Assembly: GCF_001046895.1 (NCBI RefSeq)
Contig: NZ_CAQI01000059.1
Location: 248,001-312,000 of the forward strand
Direction of reading: 5' to 3'
From: Pseudarthrobacter siccitolerans
GTDB lineage: Bacteria; Actinomycetota; Actinomycetes; Actinomycetales; Micrococcaceae
Length of the DNA stretch: 64,000 nt
Shown here piece by piece: positions 51,586-59,306 of this stretch; position 1 is the stretch's first letter, and the number at the start of each line of letters is the position of its first letter. Below the pieces are notes generated by a model. The model made no database searches, had not been told where the DNA came from, and worked only from the letters and a program-made list of their open reading frames with translations. Both the position numbers and the translations under genes were made by a program.

Positions 51586-51750
51586 ACGCTCTCTCACTTA
51601 ACGTGGGTTTTCCCGCAACGCTCTCTCACTTTCTTGAAGGAAGTGAGAGAGCGTTGACGGTTAAGGGCCATTAAGTGAGAGAGCGTTGACGGTTAAGGGC
51701 CATTAAGTGAGAGAGCGTTGACGGTTAAGGGCCATTAAGTGAGAGAGCGT
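51586..51750. repeat. 32-bp tandem repeat array with inverted copies (REP-like element)
   Basis: Three identical 32-bp units lie at 51641-51672, 51673-51704 and 51705-51736, followed by a 14-nt partial unit (51737-51750). Each unit begins AAGTGAGAGAGCGT. The reverse complement of that core occurs at 51586-51599 and 51618-51631, so 51617-51631 and 51641-51655 form a perfect 15-bp hairpin with a 9-nt loop. There are no spacers, so it is not CRISPR. It fills the gap between the peptide-binding protein and the oxidoreductase and may terminate the former. Confidence 0.9.
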
Positions 51751-51769
51751 GCGGGAGTAGCGTAGTCCC

Positions 51770-52828
51770 ATGACCGGAACTGTTGCTGAACGCACCATCC
51801 GCACGGCCGTCGTCGGCTATGGCCTTTCGGGCAGCGTCTTCCACGCCCCGTTGATCGGGGCCGATGCGCACTACTCGCTGGACGTAATCGCCACCTCGAA
51901 TGCGGAGCGGCAAAAGGCGGCCACCGCCCGCTACCCCGGGGTGAGGACCGTGCACGACGGCGATGAGGTCCTCACGCACGCCGCGGACCTTGACCTTGTG
52001 GTGCTGGGAACTCCGCCCGCCACGCACTATCCGCTCGCCAAGGCGGCCCTGGAAGCCGGGCTGGACGTGGTGGTGGACAAGCCATTCGCGGTGAGCAGCA
52101 ATGAAGGGCAGGAGCTGACCGCCCTGGCCCAAGAGCTGGGCCGGGTGCTGACCGTCTTCCAGAACAGGCGGTGGGACGGCGACTTCCTGACCCTCCGGAA
52201 GCTTTTGGCGGCCGAGGCCGTGGGGAAGGTGGCACGGTTCGAATCGCGGTTCGAGCGGTGGTCGCCCACTATCGCCAAGGCCTGGAAGGCACGTGCCACC
52301 GCGGCGGACGGCGGCGGGGCCCTGTTTGACCTCGGCAGCCACCTGATCGACCAGGCCCTCCTGCTGTTTGGCCCGGCGGCCGTGGTCCACGCCGAACTGA
52401 AGGCCAGGCGGGCGGATGAGCGTGCGGACGACGACGTGTTCCTGGTGCTGCGCCACGAGTCAGGGGTGCTGAGCCACCTCACCATGAACATGCTGTGCGC
52501 GCAGCAGGGGGCACGGTTCCGCGTTTTGGGTTCCGTGGGGGCCTTTACCAAGAACGGCGTTGATCCGCAGGAGCCGTACATCGTGGCCGGCGGCAGTCCC
52601 CTCGACGCGGACTACGGCGAGGAGGCGCCCGAGTGGGCAGGGCTCCTGGGCCGGGACGGCCACCTGGACGCGCTGCCCACCGAACGCGGCGCCTACCCGG
52701 AGTTCTACCGGATCCTGGCGGACAAGATCCTCGACGGCGGGGCAAGGTCAGCCCTGCCCCTCCCGGTCAACCCGGAAGACGCCGTCGAGGTCCTCAAACT
52801 GATCGAGCAGGCCCGGGAAGTGGCCTAG
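51770..52828 (+). CDS. Gfo/Idh/MocA-family oxidoreductase
   Basis: 352-residue NAD(P)-dependent dehydrogenase: Rossmann start VVGYGLSGSVFHAPLI near residue 15, the family DKP motif VDKPFA near 97 (usually EKP), and the C-terminal dimerisation/substrate domain with GGGALFDLGSHLIDQAL containing the catalytic-type Asp and His. The substrate is probably a sugar or polyol, not determinable here. TAGCGT (51758-51763) ends 6 nt before the ATG and no ribosome site is present. The gene shares a 4-nt CTAG with the convergent ald. Confidence 0.87.
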   Translation: MTGTVAERTIRTAVVGYGLSGSVFHAPLIGADAHYSLDVIATSNAERQKAATARYPGVRTVHDGDEVLTHAADLDLVVLGTPPATHYPLAKAALEAGLDVVVDKPFAVSSNEGQELTALAQELGRVLTVFQNRRWDGDFLTLRKLLAAEAVGKVARFESRFERWSPTIAKAWKARATAADGGGALFDLGSHLIDQALLLFGPAAVVHAELKARRADERADDDVFLVLRHESGVLSHLTMNMLCAQQGARFRVLGSVGAFTKNGVDPQEPYIVAGGSPLDADYGEEAPEWAGLLGRDGHLDALPTERGAYPEFYRILADKILDGGARSALPLPVNPEDAVEVLKLIEQAREVA

Positions 52829-53943
52829 GCCGAGACCAGTTCGTGCCAGTCCGCCACGAGGGGCAGGTTGTGCGCCTCGGAAACGGAGTGGTGCGCTACG
52901 TGGCCGGCGGCGATGTTGAGGCCGGCGGCGAGGGCGGGGTCGCGGTCGAAGGCGGCCTTGACGCCGAGGTTGGCCAGGGACACGGCGTAGCGCAGGGTGA
53001 CGTTCGTCAGTGCGTACGTGGAGGTGTTGGGGACGGCCCCGGGCATGTTGGCCACGCAGTAGAAGATGGTGTTGTGGACCTTGTAGGTGGGTTCCTGGTG
53101 CGTGGTGGGGTGGGTGTCTTCGAAGCAGCCGCCCTGGTCCACGGCGATGTCCACCAGCACTGAGCCGGGCTTCATCCGGGCCACGAGCTCGTTGGTGACC
53201 AGCTTGGGGGCCTTGGCGCCGGGGATCAGGACAGAGCCGATCACCAGGTCTGCGTCCACCACGGATTTTTCGATCTCGTACTTGTTCGAGGCCACGGTCT
53301 TCAGCCGTCCCTGGTACTGGGCATCCAGTTCGCGCAGGCGGTTGATGTTGATGTCCAGGATGGTCACGTCGGCGCCGAGGCCCAGGGCCATGGCTGCAGC
53401 GTTGGTGCCAGCCACGCCAGCACCCAGGACAACCACCTTGGCCGGCCGGACGCCGGGTACGCCGCCCAACAGGACACCCTTGCCGCCGGCCGGGGCCATC
53501 AGGGACGAGGCACCCACCTGGACGGAGAGCCGGCCGGCAACCTCGGACATCGGGGCCAGCAGCGGCAGGGTTCGGCCTTCCTGCACGGTTTCGTAGGCGA
53601 TAGCGGTGACGCCGGAGTTGATGAGCTCGCGGGTAAGTTCGGGCTCTGCGGCGAGGTGGAGGTAGGTGAAGAGGATCAGGCCTTTGCGGAACCGGTGGTA
53701 CTCGGCCTTGATGGGTTCCTTGACCTTCATGACCATGTCCGCACGGGCCCAGACGTCGTCGGCCTCGTTGATGATTTCAGCGCCGGCGATGGCGTATTCC
53801 TCGTCGGTGATGCCGGAGCCGAGGCCTGCGCCGCGTTCCACCAGCACGGTGTGGCCGTGGGTGCGGAACTCGTTAACGCCCGCGGCCGTGATGGCTACGC
53901 GGAACTCGTTGTTCTTGATTTCTTTGGGGACACCGATGATCAT
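52825..53943 (-). CDS. ald: Alanine dehydrogenase
   Basis: NAD-dependent interconversion of L-alanine and pyruvate plus ammonia. At 372 residues it matches the family (371 typical): IGVPKEIKNNEFRVA at the N-terminus, Lys in VMKVKEP near 73, His in YLHLA near 94, the Rossmann GAGVAGTNAA and the nicotinamide-side DQGG. ATG 53943 is fixed by GGAG 6 nt upstream; the longer frame to 54039 is not supported. The divergent PucR-type gene is a likely activator, as AdeR is for ald in Bacillus. Confidence 0.93.
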   Translation of the reverse strand: MIIGVPKEIKNNEFRVAITAAGVNEFRTHGHTVLVERGAGLGSGITDEEYAIAGAEIINEADDVWARADMVMKVKEPIKAEYHRFRKGLILFTYLHLAAEPELTRELINSGVTAIAYETVQEGRTLPLLAPMSEVAGRLSVQVGASSLMAPAGGKGVLLGGVPGVRPAKVVVLGAGVAGTNAAAMALGLGADVTILDININRLRELDAQYQGRLKTVASNKYEIEKSVVDADLVIGSVLIPGAKAPKLVTNELVARMKPGSVLVDIAVDQGGCFEDTHPTTHQEPTYKVHNTIFYCVANMPGAVPNTSTYALTNVTLRYAVSLANLGVKAAFDRDPALAAGLNIAAGHVAHHSVSEAHNLPLVADWHELVSA

Positions 53944-54094
53944 CGTGGGCTCCAGATTCTCGGCTGGTAAGCCGGAAAGTGCGGAAGGATTGCGTGTTTC
54001 CACGATAAATCCCGTTGTGAGCCAGCTGACATCCGGCATCCACCGGGGCTTGAGTCAAACCCTGCGAATCCAAGGAATTTGACGTCACCGCATC

Positions 54095-54126
54095 GACATT
54101 TGTTCAGCCTGTAAGCGTCAAGTGTC
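54095..54126. promoter_or_regulatory. Candidate PucR-type operator between ald and its divergent regulator gene
   Basis: GACATTTG (54095-54102) and CAAGTGTC (54119-54126) are reverse complements at 7 of 8 positions across 16 nt. TTGACG on the minus strand overlaps the right arm and could be the ald -35, though no good -10 was found. The rest of the 232-bp gap (53944-54175) shows nothing else. Confidence 0.4.
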
Positions 54127-54175
54127 GCCTCCTGTCCGTTCGTTCGGCCCGCTCCGGAAGCAGTAGTCTTGGCCC

Positions 54176-55396
54176 ATGCAGCAGCAGGGCGTGGAGCAAC
54201 TGGTCGAGGATGTGGCGCAGAAGCTGGGCCGCGGCCTTTCGCTGGAGGATCTGGACGGGGTGCTGCTCGCCTACAGTTCCAACCAGTCCCACGCCGACCG
54301 GGTCCGGGTGAACTTCCTGCTCAGCAAGAAAGTGCCCGCGGATGTGAGTGCGTGGCAGTTGTCGCATGGCATCGCCACAGCCGTCCGCCCGGTGGTGGTT
54401 CCGGCCAACCCGCAACTGGGGATGCTGGGCCGGGTCTGCGTCCCGCTCATGGTCCGCGGCTTCCGTGTGGGGTATCTGTGGGTGCAGCAGGACTCGGTGG
54501 AGGAAAATCCGACGGCGATCCTCACCCAGCTCCCGGCCGTCACCAGCGAGCTCGAGATGCTCTCCGCGCTGCTGTTGGATTCCAACACCGCCGAATCGGA
54601 ATTCCGGCGCGGGCGCGAACGGGAATTCCTCGCTGCCTGCGCGGGGGAAACCAACGCAGTGGCGGCAGTGGCCGGCTGGAAGGAAATCCAGGGCCGCGGG
54701 CCGTGGCAGATGGTGACGGTGCTGGACGCCGACGGCTGGGCCGGAGGCCCGGATCCCATCGCCGCAACCCTGATCCACCGCTCCGCGGCGCTCCAGGCCA
54801 CGGTAGGCGTGGATGCTGCCCTCTTCAGCGCCGGGGCGGAAACACACTCCGTGGTGCTCTTCCGCGAATCATCGGGCAGGGCAAACCACGCGCAGGTCCT
54901 GGTCCACTACCAGCTGGAGCTGGCCAAACGCTCGGGCCGCGCGGTGCACCGGATCATCCTGGGGATCAGCGAGGGGTTCACCAGGCCGCGGGAACTGGCC
55001 GAGGCGTACCGGGAGTCCAAGCTGGCGGCCCAGGCCGCCGCGGTGGATCCGCAGCTCGGGGAACTCGTGGACTGCCGGTCCACGGGTGTCTACCAGCTCC
55101 TGGCTTCCGCCGGGGGAGGGGCAGGCGCCTGGGTTGACCCGGGATCCGTGTACTTCCGCAGGCTCGAGGACCACGACCGCAACAGCGAACTCATCCCGGT
55201 CCTGGAACTCCTGTACGACAATGACGGCTCTGTCCAGGACGTGGCCGCGAAACTCCATCTGCACAGGAGCAGCATCTACAACCGGCTGGGCCGTATCCGC
55301 CAGCTGCTCGGAGTGGACCCGCTGAAGGGGATGCCACGGCTTGAACTCCACGCCGCACTCAAGATGCGGCGCTGGGCGGCCCGTCCCCGGATTTGA
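54176..55396 (+). CDS. PucR-family regulator (AdeR-like)
   Basis: 406-residue regulator: a central GGDEF-like/PucR region of variable sequence and the C-terminal PucR HTH (about 345-400) with AAKLHLHRSSIYNRLGRIRQLLG, the family hallmark. Position divergent from ald matches AdeR, the PucR-type activator of alanine dehydrogenase in Bacillus; the role here is inferred from that. TAGTCT (54164-54169) ends 6 nt before the ATG and there is no ribosome site. Its 3' end overlaps the convergent HTH gene by 38 bp. Confidence 0.87.
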   Translation: MQQQGVEQLVEDVAQKLGRGLSLEDLDGVLLAYSSNQSHADRVRVNFLLSKKVPADVSAWQLSHGIATAVRPVVVPANPQLGMLGRVCVPLMVRGFRVGYLWVQQDSVEENPTAILTQLPAVTSELEMLSALLLDSNTAESEFRRGREREFLAACAGETNAVAAVAGWKEIQGRGPWQMVTVLDADGWAGGPDPIAATLIHRSAALQATVGVDAALFSAGAETHSVVLFRESSGRANHAQVLVHYQLELAKRSGRAVHRIILGISEGFTRPRELAEAYRESKLAAQAAAVDPQLGELVDCRSTGVYQLLASAGGGAGAWVDPGSVYFRRLEDHDRNSELIPVLELLYDNDGSVQDVAAKLHLHRSSIYNRLGRIRQLLGVDPLKGMPRLELHAALKMRRWAARPRI

Positions 55397-55760
55397 CCTT
55401 CTTTTGCTCCTCCAGCCAGGCCATAATGGCCGTGCGCGGAAAACGCCGGTGGCTGCCGCGGTACTCCACGGGGATCTCGCCGCGGTCGGTCATGTTGCGC
55501 AGGTAGGTGTGCGAGATCCCGGCCAGCTCCGCTGCCTTGGAGGTGGTCAGCATGTCCTCGACGCTGCTGACCGTCACGGCCTCACCGCGGCTGAACCGCC
55601 GCAGGAGGTCGACGACGGCGTCCCTCGCCAAGGGCGGGAGCCGGTGGACCGTGCCGTCCACAAAAACAGTAATGTCGTCGCTGCCGGCGAGGGCCCGTTC
55701 CAGCTTTTGGGCCTCCTCGGGCGGGAGCGCGGCGGCCATCCTGGGAGCAATCAGTGCCAT
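55359..55760 (-). CDS. Excisionase/MerR-like HTH DNA-binding protein
   Basis: 133-residue protein. The C-terminal half (about 68-125) is an excisionase-type winged helix: LTTSKAAELAGISHTYLRNMTDRGEIPVEYRGSHRRFPRTAIMAWL, quoted here only by its ends LTTSKAAELAGIS and RRFPRTAIMAWL. The N-terminal 60 residues are acidic and helical. Such proteins act as recombination directionality factors or antitoxin-like regulators; no integrase or toxin gene is adjacent. ATG 55760 is preferred over GTG 55766 because minus-strand TAGGCT (55767-55772) ends 6 nt before it. Confidence 0.78.
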   Translation of the reverse strand: MALIAPRMAAALPPEEAQKLERALAGSDDITVFVDGTVHRLPPLARDAVVDLLRRFSRGEAVTVSSVEDMLTTSKAAELAGISHTYLRNMTDRGEIPVEYRGSHRRFPRTAIMAWLEEQKKVKSGDGPPSAAS

Positions 55761-55836
55761 GGCCACAGCCTATCGGGCACGCCGCCATGCCGGAGAGCTC
55801 CAGCCGCATATATTGCCCCGGCGGTATGCTCGGCTG

Positions 55837-56631
55837 ATGGCATTAAGTGGCGGCAGGGACGTTGAATCCGGTGGACTGCAGGGAAAACTTTACGCATCCG
55901 TCCAGCCGCAGCCAGCCGGTACGGATCCCGCAGCCCGCCCCACCTACGTTCTGCTGCACGGCATCGGCGTTTCCCACCGCTACCTTGCGCGGCTGCACCG
56001 CGAACTGGCCAAGACGGCGGATGTCTACTCCTTCGACCTCCCCGGCTTTGGTAAGTCGTCGCGGCCCGGACGCCAGCTGCAGGTGGAAGACTTTGCGGCT
56101 TTTGCCAGCGATGTCCTGGCTGGCGCCGGTGTTTCCAGCTACGTGCCCGTGGGCCATTCGATGGGATCACAGTTTGCCGTGGAACTGGCCCTGCAGGACC
56201 CCGGGCGGGTGGCGGGGGCGGTGCTGATGGGTCCGGTAGTCGATACCAACCGGAAATCCGTGGCGCGGCAGGCCCTCGCGCTCACCAGGGACGCCCTGCT
56301 CAGCGAGTCCCTGACCTCGAACGCGATTGTGTTCAGCGACTACTTCCGCGCAGGCCCGCGCTGGTACATGACCGAGCTGCCCGTGATGATGCGCTACCCG
56401 CTGGAGGAGCGGCTGGCCGGCGTTAACCAGCCGGTGCTGGTGCTCCGCGGAACCAAGGATCCCATCGCCCGCCGCCCCTGGTGCACCAGGCTTGCGGCGG
56501 CAGCGCCGCAGGGCACCATGGCCGAGGTCCTGGGGCAGGGCCACGTCTTCCAGCACACGGCCCCGGCCATAGCCGCCGGAGCCATCCGCGGCTGGGTCCG
56601 GGCCGTGAACGGATTCGGCGTTACGGCCTGA
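55837..56631 (+). CDS. Alpha/beta hydrolase
   Basis: 264-residue esterase/lipase-like hydrolase: oxyanion-hole HGIG (VLLHGIGVSHRYLA), nucleophile GHSMGS near residue 109, acid in RGTKDPIA and histidine in LGQGHVFQ. The substrate is unknown. ATG 55837 is supported by TATGCT (55825-55830) ending 6 nt upstream, with no ribosome site; the open frame to 55507 runs through the neighbouring HTH gene. It converges on ptsI with 16 bp between the stops. Confidence 0.84.
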   Translation: MALSGGRDVESGGLQGKLYASVQPQPAGTDPAARPTYVLLHGIGVSHRYLARLHRELAKTADVYSFDLPGFGKSSRPGRQLQVEDFAAFASDVLAGAGVSSYVPVGHSMGSQFAVELALQDPGRVAGAVLMGPVVDTNRKSVARQALALTRDALLSESLTSNAIVFSDYFRAGPRWYMTELPVMMRYPLEERLAGVNQPVLVLRGTKDPIARRPWCTRLAAAAPQGTMAEVLGQGHVFQHTAPAIAAGAIRGWVRAVNGFGVTA

Positions 56632-56647
56632 CCCCGGCGCCGCAGCG

Positions 56648-58333
56648 TCAGAGGCCCAGTTCCTCCAGCACGGGCAGCTTCTCCCGCACCCAAGCCCGCG
56701 CCTCGGTGGCGCTGGGGGCGGACAGCGCCAGCTTGGCCAGCTGCTGCGCCTCCTCCAGGGTCACTGTCTTGAGCACGGCTGCTACGGCAGCCAGGGAACG
56801 TGCCGTCATGGACAGCGTGCTCACGCCCAGGCCGGTCAGTACGACGGCGAGGGCCGGGTCCGCGGCCGCCTCGCCGCAGACGCCAACAGGTTTGTTGTTG
56901 CCCTCCGCGCGTGAGCCTTCCACCGTCAGGCCCACCAGGCGCAGGACGGCCGGCTGCCAGGGCGTGTTGAGGTTGGCGAGCGGGCCGAGCTGCCGGTCGG
57001 CGGCCATGGCGTACTGGGTGAGGTCGTTGGTGCCGAGGCTGGCAAAGCCTACTTCGCGCAGGATTGCTTCGGCCGTGAGGGCCGCGGAGGGAACCTCCAC
57101 CATTACGCCCGGGGTATTGATCCCGGCGTCCGCGCACATGGAGGCAAAGCGGGCAGCCTCTTCCGCCGTTGAGATCATGGGGGCCATGACCCACACCTCC
57201 GCTTCGGACTGGTTCGCTGCCAGCGCGATGGCTTCCAGCTGGCGGTCCAGGACGCCGGGGGTGGTGAAGTCGGTGCGGTAGCCACGGACGCCAAGGGCCG
57301 GGTTGGGCTCGGTGGAGTCGGTCAGGAAGGGCAGCGGCTTGTCGGCGCCCGCGTCCAGCGTACGCAGGACAACTTTCTTGCCGGGGAAGGCGTCAAAAAC
57401 GCTCTTGTAGGCCGCGGCCTGCTCTTCGACAGAAGGCTCGGTGTCCCGTTCCAGGAAGCAGAATTCGGTGCGGAACAGTCCCACGCCCTGGGCGCCCAGC
57501 TTGGCGGCTGCCACGGCATCCTTGCCGCCGCCCACGTTGGCGAGCAGCGGCACCTGGTGCCCGTCCGCCGTCGTGCCTGTGCCGGTGAACTCGGACAGCA
57601 GCGAAGCTGTGGCTGCCCAGGCCTCAGCGGCGGTCCGCAGGGCTTCGTCCGGCTCGGCCGTGACGGTACCGGCTGCGCCGTCCACAAAAACTTCGGTGCC
57701 GTCCGGAACTTCGTCCACGCCCACGGCGGCGACGACGGCGGGAAGGCCCAGCGAGCGGGCGATGATGGCGGTGTGGGACTGGGGGCCGCCGCCCGCGGTC
57801 ACAAGTGCCAGGACTTGGTTGGGATCCAGGGTGGCGGTGTCGGCCGGGGCGAGGTCGTCGGCCACCAGGATGAAGGGCGTACTCGAGGCGGGGATACCCG
57901 GCGCGGGCACGCCGCGCAGCTCGGCGACGATCCGGGCGCGCACGTCCAGGACGTCGGTAGCGCGTTCGGCCATGTAGCCGCCCAGGTTGTGGAGCATTTC
58001 CGAGACGGAGGAACCGGACTCCCAGATGGCGCGCTCGCCGGAGGTGCCGCGGGCAATGAGCTTGGAAGCGCCCTTGATCAGCATGGTGTCCTTGGCCATC
58101 AGTGCCGTAGCCTCGAGGACTGCCTTGCCGTCGCCGGTGGCATGGGCTGCACGCGCCTTAAGTTCGTCGTGCACGGCCTGGGCGGCTGCCTTCAGGGCTG
58201 TGGTGGCTTCCTCTGCGGTGGTGTCCGGTGCCAGCTGCTGGCCGGCCGGAGGCTCACTGATGGGTTTGGGCATCTGCCGGACGGTGCCGATAACGCGGCC
58301 TGGACTGACGCCTACTCCTGGGAAGTTCTGCAC
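56648..58333 (-). CDS. ptsI: PTS enzyme I (phosphoenolpyruvate-protein phosphotransferase)
   Basis: Takes phosphate from PEP and passes it to HPr, starting the phosphotransferase cascade. The 561-residue protein has the N-terminal HPr-binding domain, the swivel domain with phospho-His187 in GGPQSHTAIIARS, and the PEP-binding barrel (GLFRTEF, TLDAGADKPLPF, GTNDLTQYA, catalytic CGE near 480). GTG start with GAGG 7 nt upstream. A 161-bp gap separates it from a divergent TetR gene; mannitol EII and mtlD follow that gene. HPr is not in the window. Confidence 0.94.
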   Translation of the reverse strand: MQNFPGVGVSPGRVIGTVRQMPKPISEPPAGQQLAPDTTAEEATTALKAAAQAVHDELKARAAHATGDGKAVLEATALMAKDTMLIKGASKLIARGTSGERAIWESGSSVSEMLHNLGGYMAERATDVLDVRARIVAELRGVPAPGIPASSTPFILVADDLAPADTATLDPNQVLALVTAGGGPQSHTAIIARSLGLPAVVAAVGVDEVPDGTEVFVDGAAGTVTAEPDEALRTAAEAWAATASLLSEFTGTGTTADGHQVPLLANVGGGKDAVAAAKLGAQGVGLFRTEFCFLERDTEPSVEEQAAAYKSVFDAFPGKKVVLRTLDAGADKPLPFLTDSTEPNPALGVRGYRTDFTTPGVLDRQLEAIALAANQSEAEVWVMAPMISTAEEAARFASMCADAGINTPGVMVEVPSAALTAEAILREVGFASLGTNDLTQYAMAADRQLGPLANLNTPWQPAVLRLVGLTVEGSRAEGNNKPVGVCGEAAADPALAVVLTGLGVSTLSMTARSLAAVAAVLKTVTLEEAQQLAKLALSAPSATEARAWVREKLPVLEELGL

Positions 58334-58441
58334 TGAAGGTCCTCATTCTCTGCCGGTTGCCAGGCCCGCCGGTATGTCCGGCGCCATGCCGGTCCGCCGG
58401 CGCACTGCTACGTCCGCCAGGCGTGAAACGTGCCTGAAAAA

Positions 58442-58487
58442 ATTGTATGTGATTCAGTTCATATAGCAATGCTATAGGTGCTAGGGT
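58442..58487. promoter_or_regulatory. Divergent ptsI / tetR promoters with palindromic operator
   Basis: Minus-strand TTGCTA (58464-58469) and TACAAT (58442-58447), 16 nt apart, form a good ptsI promoter. Plus-strand TTCATA (58458-58463) and TAGGGT (58482-58487), 18 nt apart, serve tetR. A perfect palindrome TATAGCA-A-TGCTATA (58462-58476) covers both -35 regions, so a bound TetR would block both. Confidence 0.65.
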
Positions 58488-58494
58488 AGCGGTT

Positions 58495-59223
58495 ATGAGT
58501 TTGGATGGCCAGCTTCCCCCCAAAATGCGACTGCTCCGTGCAGCGGCGGAACTGTTGGCAAAATCCGCGGGAGCTCCCGTTTCCACCCGCCAGATCACGC
58601 AACTGGCGGGGGTAAGCGCTCCCACGCTCTACCACCACTTCGGTGACAAGGAAGGTTTGTTCGACGCCGTCGTCGCCGCAGGGTTTGAAGAATATGTAGC
58701 GGGCGAAAGGGATTTCGCCCCCTCCGGACAGCCGCTCGAGGATATCCGGAGAATGTGGGACAACCATGTGCAGTTCGGGCTCAACCAGCCGGAGCTGTAC
58801 CTGGTGATGTTCGGCAATATCCGCCCGGAAAGCCGCCCGGCCATCGTTGCCGATGCCGAGGCGCTGATGGAGGAGATGCTGAACAAGGCAGCGGCGGCGG
58901 GCCAGCTGAACGTCCAGCCCAGGGAAGCAGCCAGGTCTATCCTGGCCGCCAATGTGGGTGTGACGCTGATGCTGATTGCGGAGCCCGCCTCTGAACGGAA
59001 CCTCGAATTGTCCACCATGACCCGGGACGCCATGATTTTCGCGGTGTCAGCCGAGCCCGCCAGCGGCGCGGTTCCCGGAGATACCGGAAAGTCCTCGGTG
59101 GTGGTGGCCGCGATCGCCCTGAATGCCGCACTTCAGGCCTCGCACTCAGACCAGCTCTCCAGCTCGGAACTCAAACTCTTCCTCGAATGGCTTCACCGCA
59201 TCTCCACCAGCCCGGCGGGCTAG
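58495..59223 (+). CDS. TetR-family regulator of the PTS/mannitol locus
   Basis: 242-residue regulator: TetR HTH at about 12-58 (STRQITQLAGVSAPTLYHHFGDKEGLF in parts) and a long helical effector region. It lies between ptsI and the mannitol EII gene, with a perfect palindrome over the ptsI promoter, so control of ptsI and perhaps of the mannitol genes 84 nt downstream is likely. TAGGGT ends 7 nt before the ATG with no ribosome site. Confidence 0.88.
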   Translation: MSLDGQLPPKMRLLRAAAELLAKSAGAPVSTRQITQLAGVSAPTLYHHFGDKEGLFDAVVAAGFEEYVAGERDFAPSGQPLEDIRRMWDNHVQFGLNQPELYLVMFGNIRPESRPAIVADAEALMEEMLNKAAAAGQLNVQPREAARSILAANVGVTLMLIAEPASERNLELSTMTRDAMIFAVSAEPASGAVPGDTGKSSVVVAAIALNAALQASHSDQLSSSELKLFLEWLHRISTSPAG

Positions 59224-59306
59224 TAAACGCCAGTACGTCCAGCAGTACGTCGTCGAAAATATCGGACCATCCTGCGCAGCCGCAGGAATGACGGTTAGGA
59301 AATCAC

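Noticed and set aside
49627..51597. 656-codon minus-strand frame opposite the peptide-binding protein
   Set aside because: The plus-strand gene has a signal peptide, lipobox and family 5 motifs; the antisense frame has none.
51641..51750. CRISPR array
   Set aside because: The 32-bp units are contiguous with no unique spacers, and no cas genes are in the window.
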